Notes: a model not told the origin generated them from the letters alone. Shown: positions 25,380-34,187, counted from the stretch's first letter. The stretch is 64,000 nt of DNA from OLB16 sp964422415 (GCA_964422415.1 CAYRBI010000007.1:18285-82284); one strand, 5' to 3'. Program-made: numbers and translations.

Positions 25380-26621
25380 ATGTCTGGACCCCGTCCGTCT
25401 TTTGTAACTATATTATGCCAGTTGTTTTACCCAGAGTTGGTTTCCACGGGGCAAACATTAACAGAACTCTCCGAGGAATTAACTGATCTCGGAGTCAAGG
25501 TTACTGTTATTTGCGGACCACCTACGATTGCATCATACTCATGTAACGAGACAAGGATAAATTACAAAGGAATCGAGATCCGCAGAGTCTGGGGAACACG
25601 TTTACCAAAGCTTAACACCTTTGGCAAACTCGTGAATCTAATATCTTATGCGGTCAGTTGTACGCTGAGTGTTCTCTTCTCCCGGGATCGAAGTCCCCTA
25701 CTTATTGTAACCAATCCCCCCTTTCTTGGATTGGTGGGGCTCTTAGCGAAGTGGTTAAGGGGAAGACGCTATATTTTCCTGGTCTTTGATGTTTATCCGG
25801 ATGCCGCAGTTAATGGAGGGATGATCTCAAGGGGGGGGCTCATCGAAAGGGTTTGGAATTCCTTCAATCGAGCCGTCTACAGGAATGCGGCTCATGTCAT
25901 CGTCCTCGGAAAAAAGATGGCGGAACTCATTGCGGACTGTTCGAAACTTGGACACTCACATCCTGATATACTTCACATCCTCCCTGTATGGGCGGATGAC
26001 AGGATGATTCACCCCAAACCACAATCCGAGAGCCGGTTCTTGAAAGAATGGGGATTGGAGGGGAAATTCGTAGTACAGTATTCGGGAAACATGGCACGGA
26101 ACCATGACTTGAAGACGATCTGTGGAGCCATGGAGATTCTAAAAGATCATCCCACAATTCATTTCGTTTTCATTGGAGAGGGATATAGAAAACAAGAAGT
26201 TGTTGATTTCATAAAAACGCGGAACATACACAATTGTTCGATTTATAGTTATGTTGACCGCGAAGATCTTCCAGAATCTCTTTCCATAGCCAGTGTGGGA
26301 CTGCTCTCACTGGAAAAGGGACAAGCGGGAATCTCCGTTCCCTCCAAGATGTTTGGTATCATGGCTGCTGGAAGGCCTGTTCTTGCAGTCGTTCCAGATG
26401 ATTCAGAGGTAACAGAGATCATTTTAACTCACAGGTATGGTGTGGTGATTAGGAACGGTGACTCGCAAGGTCTAGCCGAGGCAATCCTCCGGCTGCACAA
26501 CGACAAGCCCCTTTACCAGGATTACTGCCTCACCTCACGGAAGACTCTGGACAATCATTTCTCTTTACATTGTACCGCCGAAAAATACCAACAGATCATC
26601 GAGGCGTTACAAGCGAACTAA
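25380..26621 (+). CDS. Glycosyltransferase family 4-type (WbuB-like)
   Basis: A 413-residue GT-B enzyme. The N-terminal half has QLFYPELVSTGQTLTELSEEL and GIEIRRVWGTRLP; the C-terminal half has the GT4 nucleotide-binding region VQYSGNMARNHDLKTICGAM, FVFIGEGYRKQEVVDF and the ExxxE-like SVPSKMFGIMAAGRPVLAVV. It resembles WbuB-type enzymes that add N-acetylated amino sugars to O-antigen units. The start is the ATG directly after the epimerase stop. It is followed by 616 bases without a gene, filled by repeats. Confidence 0.87.
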   Translation: MSGPRPSFVTILCQLFYPELVSTGQTLTELSEELTDLGVKVTVICGPPTIASYSCNETRINYKGIEIRRVWGTRLPKLNTFGKLVNLISYAVSCTLSVLFSRDRSPLLIVTNPPFLGLVGLLAKWLRGRRYIFLVFDVYPDAAVNGGMISRGGLIERVWNSFNRAVYRNAAHVIVLGKKMAELIADCSKLGHSHPDILHILPVWADDRMIHPKPQSESRFLKEWGLEGKFVVQYSGNMARNHDLKTICGAMEILKDHPTIHFVFIGEGYRKQEVVDFIKTRNIHNCSIYSYVDREDLPESLSIASVGLLSLEKGQAGISVPSKMFGIMAAGRPVLAVVPDDSEVTEIILTHRYGVVIRNGDSQGLAEAILRLHNDKPLYQDYCLTSRKTLDNHFSLHCTAEKYQQIIEALQAN

Positions 26622-26749
26622 TATTAGCTTTCCCAAAGATTCGATACAGGTTTCTGCTTCGAAAAGAGACCCATCGTGTCCTTCATTCCTTTGTTAGCCG
26701 GAGAGACAAGGCAACGGTGTTCTGTCACTCGTATATGTTTCATACCGCC

Positions 26750-26777
26750 GTCCCCGGTGTGACAACACACCGGGGAC
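26750..26777. terminator. Perfect 12-bp hairpin after the glycosyltransferase gene
   Basis: GTCCCCGGTGTG (26750-26761) and CACACCGGGGAC (26766-26777) pair perfectly around ACAA. There is only a weak T-rich tail (TCCATTATCATCCTTT), so it may be a terminator or part of the repeat array that follows. Confidence 0.55.
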
Positions 26778-26790
26778 TCCATTATCATCC

Positions 26791-27050
26791 TTTGTGGGTG
26801 CCGGAAACCGCCATGGAGGACTACTTCGAAAATAATCCTCCATCGCTGGAACGAGAATCCTACCTCCTTCCGAATGGGGAAAGGATTCCCCAAAATCCGG
26901 GAACGAGATAGGATTCTTGTTCCAGCGGATAAAGGGTTATGGAAACCGCCCAATTTTCATGCTTTGCGGGTGCCGGTAACTGGCATGGGGGACTCTCTCG
27001 AAAACACCCCATACCGTATAGATGAGCCAAGATTCCCGCTCCAGCAGATG
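26791..27050. repeat. Two diverged copies of a structured intergenic repeat
   Basis: Copy A starts near 26791 (TTTGTGGGTGCCGG) and copy B near 26963 (TTTGCGGGTGCCGG). Each continues with CATGG.GGACT, a TCGAAAA loop and a closing CCAT: ATGGAGGA/TCCTCCAT at 26813-26843 in A and ATGGGG/CCCCAT in B. Copy A is followed by a near-perfect 19-bp inverted repeat (26844-26862 with 26909-26927, one mismatch) enclosing a TGGGGAA/TTCCCCA hairpin (26875-26892). GATTCTTGTTCCAGCGGAT (26912-26930) recurs in altered form near 27031. No coding frame here is credible. Function unknown. Confidence 0.7.
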
Positions 27051-27053
27051 CAG

Positions 27054-27115
27054 CAGCCTGTTGAAAAAGAACGTGAACACGGTGTCAACAGAACAACGTG
27101 TTTTTTAACAGACTG
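27054..27115. mobile_element. Possible MITE-like element or insertion sequence end
   Basis: CAGCCTGTTGAAAAAGAACG (27054-27073) is mirrored by CGTGTTTTTTAACAGACTG (27097-27115) with a few mismatches. CAGNCTGTTGAAAAA-type ends are common at insertion sequence and MITE termini. The 62-bp element has no coding capacity and lies 122 bases before the next gene. It could also act as a terminator. The stretch 27116-27237 shows nothing beyond the next gene's leader. Confidence 0.4.
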
Positions 27116-27237
27116 TCAGTATGATATGACACAATTTTATTTCGTTTCAGCCATCACTCTATGTATGCTTTGTGCTTTAGAGCGGAGTTGCCGGGAATTT
27201 GGATGACTTCATTCTTTGTTAGTGGAGAATAAATACT

Positions 27238-28290
27238 GTGAGAATTCTTGTCACTGGTTCAAGCGGGCTCATTGGCTCGGAGGTGTGCAGTTTTTTCGCC
27301 CATGATGGATGGGAGGTTCATGGCGTCGACAATAACCAGAGAGCCGTCTTCTTCGGACCCGATGGCGACACCCGTTGGAATCAAAAGCGGTTGGAGTCTA
27401 CCCTGCCACATTTTACACACCATGAGCTGGATATCCGTGACCGGGCAGGAGTCCTCAGACTCTTGGCCGAAGTGAAGCCTGATGCAGTCGTCCATGCAGC
27501 CGCGCAACCCAGCCATGACCGTGCCGCTGCAATCCCCTTTGATGATTTCGAAACGAATGCTTTGGGTACGGTCCACATGCTCGAAGCCACCCGTCAAAGT
27601 GTCCCCGGATCTCCCTTTGTATACATGTCCACCAACAAGGTCTATGGCGATGCTCCCAATGAGATCCGGTTGAAGGAGCTGGAGACTCGCTGGGATTACG
27701 ATGATCCCATCTATGCCGAGGGGATTCCCGAGACCTTTCGTATCGATCAGTCCAAGCATTCCCTGTTTGGCGCCGGTAAAGCCGCGGCGGATATCTATGT
27801 CCAGGAGTATGGCCGTTACTTTGGAATGAAGACCTGCTGCCTACGTGGCGGATGCCTGACAGGCCCTTCACACTCCGGTGTCGAACTGCATGGTTTCTTG
27901 AGCTACCTGGTCAAGTGCAATCTCGAGGGAAAGACCTACCGTGTATTCGGATACAAGGGGAAACAAGTCCGCGACAATATTCACAGCCAGGATGTCGCGC
28001 GTTTCATCCGCGCCTTCATCCACAAGCCAAGATCCGGTGAGGTCTACAACATCGGTGGTGGCAAGGGGAACAGCTGTTCAGTGCTTGAAGCTTTCGACCG
28101 GGTCTCCTCTCTTTCAGGGCGGAAGATGATCTGGGAATATGTCACCGAGAACCGGATTGGAGATCATATCTGCTATTACAGCGATCTGCGGAAGATGCGG
28201 TCCCATTTTCCCGAATGGGATATTTCGATCTCCTTAGACCGGATCTTCGAGGAGATTGTGCAAGCTTGGCAAGGGCGTCTTGGTTTATAG
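27238..28290 (+). CDS. CDP-paratose 2-epimerase-like NAD-dependent epimerase
   Basis: A 350-residue extended SDR. It has TGSSGLIGSEV (NAD loop), HAAAQPSHDRAAAIPFDDFETNA, STNKVYGDAPNEIRL, an unusual HSLFGAGKAAADIYVQEYGRYF region where Lys lies four residues after the Phe that normally is Tyr, and LRGGCLTGPSHSGVELHGFL. That NKVYGD + SLFGASK-type pattern is typical of CDP-paratose 2-epimerases (RfbE/tyvelose), which carry Phe-Gly-Ala in that area. The start is GTG at 27238 after GTGGAG. Which sugar it acts on is inference; no CDP-sugar synthesis genes are seen. Confidence 0.83.
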   Translation: MRILVTGSSGLIGSEVCSFFAHDGWEVHGVDNNQRAVFFGPDGDTRWNQKRLESTLPHFTHHELDIRDRAGVLRLLAEVKPDAVVHAAAQPSHDRAAAIPFDDFETNALGTVHMLEATRQSVPGSPFVYMSTNKVYGDAPNEIRLKELETRWDYDDPIYAEGIPETFRIDQSKHSLFGAGKAAADIYVQEYGRYFGMKTCCLRGGCLTGPSHSGVELHGFLSYLVKCNLEGKTYRVFGYKGKQVRDNIHSQDVARFIRAFIHKPRSGEVYNIGGGKGNSCSVLEAFDRVSSLSGRKMIWEYVTENRIGDHICYYSDLRKMRSHFPEWDISISLDRIFEEIVQAWQGRLGL

Positions 28291-28299
28291 ACGTTGATT

Positions 28300-29394
28300 A
28301 TGAAGTTGATCTGCGTTGCCGGGACCAGGCCCAATTTCGTAAAAATTGCCTCCTTGATGGCGGCCTTCCAAGCCGCACCATCAATACAACCCATTCTGGT
28401 TCACACCGGTCAGCATTATGATCCGGGGTTGAGTGATCTCTTTTTCCATCAGCTCGGAATTCCCCAGCCAGATCTCAACCTCGAGGTGGGGTCCTCCTCA
28501 CGCATCTCCCAAACAGCTCAGATCATGCAACGCTTCGAACCAGTCGTGGCCCATAAGAAACCCGATGCTGTGCTGGTAGTGGGGGATGTCAACAGTACTT
28601 TGGCGTGTGGATTGGTGGCAGTGGATGCCAGGGTGAAGCTCATCCATGTCGAGGCCGGCCTGCGCAGCTTCGACCGGAACATGCCCGAAGAGATCAATCG
28701 TATCCTCACCGATTCAATCAGTGACCTGCTCTTCTGCACTGAGCAGAGTGGGGTCAACAACCTTCTGCATGAGGGCATCTCCCACGAAAGGATCCACCTG
28801 GTTGGGAATGTGATGGTGGACACCCTGATGAAAAATCGTGAGCGGGCCGAGCAGACCACCATTCTTGAGGAGATGGGTGTGGAGTCTCATGGATATGCTG
28901 TGCTGACCCTTCACCGCCCTTCCAATGTCGATGATGCTGTTGTCTTGGGGCATCTTTTGGATGCTCTCGAGGTGATCCAACAAGACCTTCCGGTTATCTT
29001 TCCGGTCCATCCCCGGACACATCACCGGCTCCGGGAGGGTGGTCTCGGACAGCGGATCCAATCACTGCTCCAGCTGCGGCAAATAGAGCCTCTCGGTTAC
29101 CTCGAGTTCCTCAAACTCATGAGTCACGCCAAGGTGGTATTAACAGACTCGGGAGGGATCCAAGAAGAAACTACCATCTTGGGGGTTCCTTGCTTGACTT
29201 TGCGAGACCATACCGAACGTCCCATAACCTGCGAGATGGGAACGAATCAACTGGTGGGAACCGATCCAGACCGGATTATCCACTCCTTTCGGGCACTTGG
29301 GCCCAAACACCACACGAACAGATGCTTGCCACCCTTCTGGGATGGGCGAACCTCCCAAAGGATTCTCGATCACCTTACTGGCTGTGCGATCTGA
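28300..29394 (+). CDS. wecB: UDP-N-acetylglucosamine 2-epimerase (non-hydrolysing)
   Basis: A 364-residue WecB-type enzyme making UDP-N-acetylmannosamine. Diagnostic parts are MKLICVAGTRPNFVKIASLM, HTGQHYDPGLSDLFFHQLGI, VVGDVNSTLACGLVAV, HVEAGLRSFDRNMPEEINR, TLHRPSNVDD, and VLTDSGGIQEETTILGVPCLTL. The ATG at 28300 follows the previous stop by 9 bases; an in-frame TTG six bases earlier is less likely. UDP-ManNAc (or ManNAcA) would feed the surface polysaccharide. Base composition is still like the genome background here, before the A+T-rich stretch. Confidence 0.95.
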   Translation: MKLICVAGTRPNFVKIASLMAAFQAAPSIQPILVHTGQHYDPGLSDLFFHQLGIPQPDLNLEVGSSSRISQTAQIMQRFEPVVAHKKPDAVLVVGDVNSTLACGLVAVDARVKLIHVEAGLRSFDRNMPEEINRILTDSISDLLFCTEQSGVNNLLHEGISHERIHLVGNVMVDTLMKNRERAEQTTILEEMGVESHGYAVLTLHRPSNVDDAVVLGHLLDALEVIQQDLPVIFPVHPRTHHRLREGGLGQRIQSLLQLRQIEPLGYLEFLKLMSHAKVVLTDSGGIQEETTILGVPCLTLRDHTERPITCEMGTNQLVGTDPDRIIHSFRALGPKHHTNRCLPPFWDGRTSQRILDHLTGCAI

Positions 29395-29480
29395 ATTGGT
29401 TCCAGTACCCCTGAAAAATGAGACCACACCTTGCCGATTCAGCACCCCATGTGACTTGGTACCGGTTCAGTCATGAGTCC

Positions 29481-29529
29481 GGATGAACAAAGAAGAATGC
29501 CTTCATTAGGTACGAATCGTTGTTCATCC
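29481..29529. repeat. 10-bp inverted repeat in the leader of the lipoprotein gene
   Basis: GGATGAACAA (29481-29490) pairs with TTGTTCATCC (29520-29529) around a 29-base loop. It lies between the wecB stop and the lipoprotein start. A terminator lacks a T-tail here, so a protein-binding site or mRNA structure is equally possible. Confidence 0.4.
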
Positions 29530-29605
29530 CCTCCTCCCCCTATTGAAAAGGACCCATGGTCAAGATATAGTTTTCCAAAATCTACCTGAAGGGAATCCAG
29601 AGGAA

Positions 29606-30376
29606 GTGATTAAACAAGTGTGCACAAAAATCCCGTTTTTACTTCTGATTTCGTTTTTTTTGTCTTTGAGTGTGGTGATTTCCGGTTGTTCTGGAGGTGA
29701 TGAATCCAAAGGTGCCTCTCGTTCCTCAAAGTCGATCAAGTCATCGGCCACTCCGACAAAGCCAGCTCCTCCATCCGAAGACACCAAGAAATCCGAAACC
29801 ACCTCTTCAGTACCGGCCACGGCTCCAGCTGGATCTGATATTTTGGCCAAGATTGAGAAAGCTTCCAGTTTTCTTGTGCTCGGAGCATTGCAGGATGGAT
29901 ACAGGAAGAATGGTCCCAAATCGGATTCCATCGATCAAGCATTTGGCAAGAAATGGAAGGCTTTGACGGCTGGAATGGCACCCAAAACCTTGATTGAGGG
30001 TTTCGATGTGCTTGCGGTGGATACCAAGGCCACTGGCCCCAAAGAACTCACCTTTTCTTTCCTTCTGCATACCACGGCCGACATACACACAGATTACCAT
30101 TTAACAGTTTGGGGTAAGGTGGCTCCGAATCATGTTCCACTGATTAAGGAGTTCAAAAAGGGATCACACTCCACCGAATGGAACCTTTGTCTATTTGATA
30201 AACCGACCTCCCAATGGAAATCTGACGAGTATCGTGTTGTTCAGCTCGAGGTTCCATCTGAGATTATTCCCTATGAGTTGAAAATTCGTCTTCACACTCG
30301 TGATAAGAATCGAGTATGGACTAGCAGTCCTGGGAACTATGTCATTTTGGGATGGCAGACTGCTTTGGCGAAGTGA
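29606..30376 (+). CDS. Putative lipoprotein of unknown function
   Basis: About 256 residues. A hydrophobic export segment (KIPFLLLISFFLSLSVVISG) ends in the lipobox VISGC, so the mature protein starts with a lipidated Cys. It is followed by a Ser/Thr/Pro/Lys-rich linker of about 45 residues and a roughly 200-residue globular part (SSFLVLGALQDGYRKNG, FSFLLHTTADIHTDYHLTV, GKVAPNHVP, SPGNYVILGWQ) that I do not recognise. Start choice is uncertain: GTG at 29606 (preferred, after GAAGGGAATC), GTG at 29618, or TTG at 29543. It lies in the polysaccharide locus and may have an envelope role. Confidence 0.75.
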   Translation: MIKQVCTKIPFLLLISFFLSLSVVISGCSGGDESKGASRSSKSIKSSATPTKPAPPSEDTKKSETTSSVPATAPAGSDILAKIEKASSFLVLGALQDGYRKNGPKSDSIDQAFGKKWKALTAGMAPKTLIEGFDVLAVDTKATGPKELTFSFLLHTTADIHTDYHLTVWGKVAPNHVPLIKEFKKGSHSTEWNLCLFDKPTSQWKSDEYRVVQLEVPSEIIPYELKIRLHTRDKNRVWTSSPGNYVILGWQTALAK

Positions 30377-30437
30377 TTTCGGTCTGTAGTATTGGAATCA
30401 CTTATTTTCCTTAATATTTAGAAATGAGATTTGTTGG

Positions 30438-31589
30438 ATGGAGCCAAAGCCGTTCGAAAAGCCAATTTTTGTTACCCGCCCTTTTCTTCCACCTCTGGAT
30501 CAGTTCACTGCGGGTTTACAGGAGATGTGGGATAACCATTGGCTTACGAACAATGGTCCTTTGGTTCAACGTTTCGAAAAGGTTCTTTCCAGTTATTTCA
30601 AAACGGGTAATGTCTGTTTATTTAATAATGGGACATTAGCACTTCAGATCGGTCTTCAGGGGATGGGGATTACTGGAGAAGTAATCACCACCCCCTTTAC
30701 TTTCGTTGCGACTTCACACGCTCTCTATTGGAATAAAATCCGTCCCGTTTTCGTTGATATCGAGCCAGATTACTACACTCTTGATCCAGCTGCTGTAGAA
30801 GCGGCAATCACTCCTTGGACAACAGCTATCCTCGCTGTCCATGTATATGGTTTTCCATGTAAACTTGTTGAGCTTGCTGACATTGCCCGTCGACATCATC
30901 TGGTGCTGATCTATGATGCCGCCCATGCATTCGGGGTTAATGTGAATGGCCTTCCTATTAATCATTATGGTGATATGAGCATGTTCAGTTTTCATGCCAC
31001 CAAACTCTTTCATAGCATTGAAGGCGGACTGCTGACATTTCAAGACTCTGGTCTTAAACCTGTTTTTAATTATTTGAAGAACTTTGGTTTTGAAAATGAA
31101 GTTGAAGTCGTCATGCCAGGCACTAATGCCAAGATGAACGAGATGCAGGCTTTGATGGGAACTCTCGTCTTGTCTTACCTGCCTAGCTTAATCGAAAACT
31201 CCCACAAAATCGATTCTACATATCGTGAATGCCTTAAAGAAGTTCCTGGAATAAAATTTCCTACCATACTTCCTTCCACTGTCGATTATAATTATATCTA
31301 TCAACCAGTCGAAGTCGTTGAATCTGAATTTGGTATGAGCCGTGATGATTTATACCATTTACTTAAGAAGTACAATATTAATTCTCGCCGCTATTTTTAT
31401 CCACTTCTTTGTGACTTTCCCTGTTATCGTAGCATTGCTATCAATGATCCTCTTCATACTGCACGCCTTATATCAGAACGGATTCTTTGTTTACCAATTT
31501 ATAGCGATCTTCCAGTCGACGATGTCTTTCATATTTGCGATATTATATCGAGATTACAGTCACATGCGGCATCAAATAGACTTCATTAA
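30438..31589 (+). CDS. DegT/DnrJ/EryC1/StrS-family sugar aminotransferase
   Basis: A 383-residue PLP enzyme that aminates keto-sugar nucleotides. Clear parts: FVTRPFLPPLDQF, NHWLTNNGPLVQRFE, NNGTLALQIGLQ, TTPFTFVATSHAL, AVHVYGFPCKLVEL, LIYDAAHAFG and FSFHATKLFHSIEGG with the PLP lysine at Lys189. It marks the left edge of the A+T-rich core of the polysaccharide locus, where codons become A/T-ending. It likely gives an amino sugar together with the neighbouring epimerases; a WecE-like role with the WecF-like transferase downstream is tempting but unproven. Confidence 0.93.
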   Translation: MEPKPFEKPIFVTRPFLPPLDQFTAGLQEMWDNHWLTNNGPLVQRFEKVLSSYFKTGNVCLFNNGTLALQIGLQGMGITGEVITTPFTFVATSHALYWNKIRPVFVDIEPDYYTLDPAAVEAAITPWTTAILAVHVYGFPCKLVELADIARRHHLVLIYDAAHAFGVNVNGLPINHYGDMSMFSFHATKLFHSIEGGLLTFQDSGLKPVFNYLKNFGFENEVEVVMPGTNAKMNEMQALMGTLVLSYLPSLIENSHKIDSTYRECLKEVPGIKFPTILPSTVDYNYIYQPVEVVESEFGMSRDDLYHLLKKYNINSRRYFYPLLCDFPCYRSIAINDPLHTARLISERILCLPIYSDLPVDDVFHICDIISRLQSHAASNRLH

Positions 31590-31606
31590 GGGGATTATTT
31601 TAAAGT

Positions 31607-32596
31607 ATGGAAGGAATTCTTGTAACTGGAGTCGGTGGAGGTGCCGGGCAGAGTGTTCTCAAAGCTCTTGAGGACTCTCCTTATAAAATTGTTGGTGTCG
31701 ATGCGGAAGAATTCGCTGCTGGTCTTTATGCTGTTTCAAGTGCTTATAGGGGTTGTTATGCAAAGGATCCCAATTTTATCGACCGTTTGTTAGAAATCTG
31801 TGTTTATGAGAAATGCTCACTCATTTTTCCTGGTCATGATGTTGAATTGCTTCCTTTATCAACAAATTTTAATAGATTTACATCGATTGGGATTACACCT
31901 GTTGTCAGCTGTCCTGATGTCATCAATATATGTGATGATAAACTAGAAACATATCTCTTTTTAAAGGAATTTGGATTCAACGTTCCTAAAACATCCCGCT
32001 TTTGCGACGTTACACAACCTTTTTTTCCGATAGTCCTGAAACCTCAATGTGCTGGAGCTCGCTCACGCCAGACATATGTGATTCATAACTCTCAAGAATT
32101 TGACGTTTATCTTCATCTGATTGATAGAAACAATTGTATTGTCCAAGAATACATTGATGGGGACGAGTATACTTGTGGAACGCTATCATTCAACGGTAGC
32201 TGTCGTGGTGTCATTGCCATGAGACGGATTCTTCGTTCTGGTGATACCTATAAAGCATTCGTTGAACGTAATGAATGTATTGAAAAGGAAGTCAGCAAGA
32301 TTATTAATCAGCTAAACCCTTTTGGTGCCTGTAATGTCCAATTACGTCTCCGTGATGGAATTCCATACGTTTTTGAGATAAATGCTCGTTGCTCCGGTAC
32401 AACTGCCGCACGAGCGATAGCTGGCTTTAATGAGCCTAGAATGATTGCAGATTTTCTCCTACATGGTATAGAACCAAAATATTCCATTCAAGAGATAAAT
32501 ATCTTTAGGTATTGGAAAGAGATTGTAACCACTAGAGAGAGAACTAATCAATTAGCAATAACGGGGCATCTTTTAGGAGATGGAACGATTTTATGA
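31607..32596 (+). CDS. ATP-grasp protein (PylC/carbamoyl-phosphate-synthase-like)
   Basis: A 329-residue ATP-grasp enzyme. The N-terminus is a Rossmann-type domain (GILVTGVGGGAGQSVLKAL); the ATP-grasp part has CDDKLETYLFLKEFGFNVPK, FPIVLKPQCAGARSR, CIVQEYIDGDEYTCGTL and YVFEINARCSGTTAARA (the Mg-binding Glu-x-Asn). Such enzymes ligate a carboxylate to an amine or make acyl-phosphate intermediates. In sugar loci they often modify sugars with amino acids or amides. Its stop overlaps the start of the epimerase by four bases (ATGA), and the epimerase overlaps the phosphoesterase the same way, so the three are one translational unit. Confidence 0.88.
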   Translation: MEGILVTGVGGGAGQSVLKALEDSPYKIVGVDAEEFAAGLYAVSSAYRGCYAKDPNFIDRLLEICVYEKCSLIFPGHDVELLPLSTNFNRFTSIGITPVVSCPDVINICDDKLETYLFLKEFGFNVPKTSRFCDVTQPFFPIVLKPQCAGARSRQTYVIHNSQEFDVYLHLIDRNNCIVQEYIDGDEYTCGTLSFNGSCRGVIAMRRILRSGDTYKAFVERNECIEKEVSKIINQLNPFGACNVQLRLRDGIPYVFEINARCSGTTAARAIAGFNEPRMIADFLLHGIEPKYSIQEINIFRYWKEIVTTRERTNQLAITGHLLGDGTIL

Positions 32597-33546
32597 GTGA
32601 GCATTTATCTCATACTAGTTTGCATATTCTTGTTACAGGTGCGACAGGCTTTATTGGACGACATGTAATTAATACCCTTATTGAACGCGGACACAGCGTA
32701 ATTGCTATGATCCATAATAAGGAATTATTACAAGATGTTCATAAAAAATGTCTAGATGTTGTTTACGGTGATATTTGCAATACTTCTGTACTAGAAAATC
32801 TCACACATAATATAGATGTAATCTGTCATATTGCAGCCTATATACCATCACGTTATGATGATCCTAGTGAAGCAGAACGATGTTATCGTATCAATGCTTT
32901 GGCGACACTTTCACTTGCCTCTATAGCCATCAATAAAGGAATCAAACGTTTTGTATATACCTCGACTGGAAATATGTATAAATGGACCCAACAACCAGCA
33001 ATAGAAAGTGACACAATTTACCCAACTGATATTGCTCCTTTTTATTTTATCAGTAAATTAGCTGGAGAAGTTTATCTCAATTTTATCAGTAAGACTTCTA
33101 ATATGGATGTCCTTATACTACGAATTGGAAGTCCATATGGGCCTGGTGCTCCATCCAAAATGGTTATTCCTACTTTTTTGAAAAAAGCCAGAAATGGTGA
33201 AAGATTAATAGTTCAGAATGGTGGTATGTCGAAATATAATTTTGTTTATATTGATGATGTGTCTTCTATTATTGCGAAGTCTTTAGAATATGGAGACTCT
33301 GGAATTTATAATATTTCTTCAAGTAATAGCACAAGTCTTCGTCAGCTGGCAGAAGCTGTTGCTCTGGTCTATTCAGATAGAAATGTCGTAGTGGATATTG
33401 ATTCTCCGACTAAAGATTCATTTGCAGGTTTTCCTGAAATGTCTATTGAGAAAGCTATCCAGACTTGGCAATTTTCACCACTTAATATCTACGATGGACT
33501 TTGTAGGTATAAATCGGTAATAGACGAAGAATTCATCTCTCCATGA
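32593..33546 (+). CDS. NAD-dependent epimerase/dehydratase
   Basis: A 317-residue extended SDR: VTGATGFIGRHVIN (NAD loop), HIAAYIPSRYDDPSEAERCYR, YTSTGNMYKW, then the FYFISKLAGEVYLNF region in which Tyr-x-x-x-Lys is replaced by Phe-Ile-Ser-Lys preceded by Tyr. RIGSPYGPGAPSKMVIPTF and NFVYIDDVSSII follow. The exact reaction is unknown. It overlaps both neighbours by four bases. The shifted Tyr in the active-site segment (FYFISK) deserves attention because the usual spacing is YxxxK, which is still met (Y-F-I-S-K). Confidence 0.87.
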   Translation: MSEHLSHTSLHILVTGATGFIGRHVINTLIERGHSVIAMIHNKELLQDVHKKCLDVVYGDICNTSVLENLTHNIDVICHIAAYIPSRYDDPSEAERCYRINALATLSLASIAINKGIKRFVYTSTGNMYKWTQQPAIESDTIYPTDIAPFYFISKLAGEVYLNFISKTSNMDVLILRIGSPYGPGAPSKMVIPTFLKKARNGERLIVQNGGMSKYNFVYIDDVSSIIAKSLEYGDSGIYNISSSNSTSLRQLAEAVALVYSDRNVVVDIDSPTKDSFAGFPEMSIEKAIQTWQFSPLNIYDGLCRYKSVIDEEFISP

Positions 33547-34187
33547 AAATTGCTATTTTTTCAGATGTCCATGCAAATCTCCCAGCACTAGAGAGATTTA
33601 TTGAGGTCACTCAAAATATTGTAGATGGGTATATATCTCTTGGAGATATTGTAAATTATGGCCCGTGGAATAATGAGTGTCTTGAAGTAATTCACCAATT
33701 ACCAAATGTTACTTTACTCGAGGGTAATCATGAAAGACTTTTTAATGGAGCTGAGTCAATAGAGCATGAATTACCCTTGGTACAACAGTTTTTTTTCCAC
33801 TCAATAAAGTCTTTTTCAAAAAGAACTCTTATTAATTCGCTCAATCCATCCTGTAAATGTGGGAAATACCAATGTGTCCATACAATTGGTCACCGATCAA
33901 TTTATTCTAATACCGATATACAGATTGAAAATAATATTATTTTGGGACATACTCATCATCAATATTGTATTGAACGATCAGGTTTTGTCATTGTAAATCC
34001 AGGAAGTGTTGGACAAAATCGAAAATGGATTGATACTGTAGATTACGCAATTATTGATACAAGAAGTAATGAGATTGAACTACTTTCTACACAATATAAT
34101 TTTAACTTTTTAATATCAGAATTACGTTCCAGGAAGTATCCACAAATTTGTATTGATTACTATTTAGGAAAACCCAAGAAGTACTAA
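33543..34187 (+). CDS. Calcineurin-like metallophosphoesterase with Cys-rich insert
   Basis: A 214-residue protein with all core motifs of the YfcE/MJ0936 group of metallophosphoesterases: FSDVHANLPAL (Asp8, His10), SLGDIVNYG, LLEGNHERLF, LGHTHHQY and VNPGSVGQNR. Between GNHE and GHTH there is a segment CKCGKYQCVH that is not usual for the family and could hold a metal. It ends the overlapping ATP-grasp / epimerase cassette and might remove a phosphate from an intermediate, by context. DNA is very A+T-rich. Confidence 0.88.
   Translation: MKIAIFSDVHANLPALERFIEVTQNIVDGYISLGDIVNYGPWNNECLEVIHQLPNVTLLEGNHERLFNGAESIEHELPLVQQFFFHSIKSFSKRTLINSLNPSCKCGKYQCVHTIGHRSIYSNTDIQIENNIILGHTHHQYCIERSGFVIVNPGSVGQNRKWIDTVDYAIIDTRSNEIELLSTQYNFNFLISELRSRKYPQICIDYYLGKPKKY

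Noticed and set aside
26874..27206. Plus-strand open frame of about 110 codons in the spacer before the CDP-paratose-type epimerase
   Set aside because: It crosses several hairpins and repeat copies and has no ribosome site or family motif.
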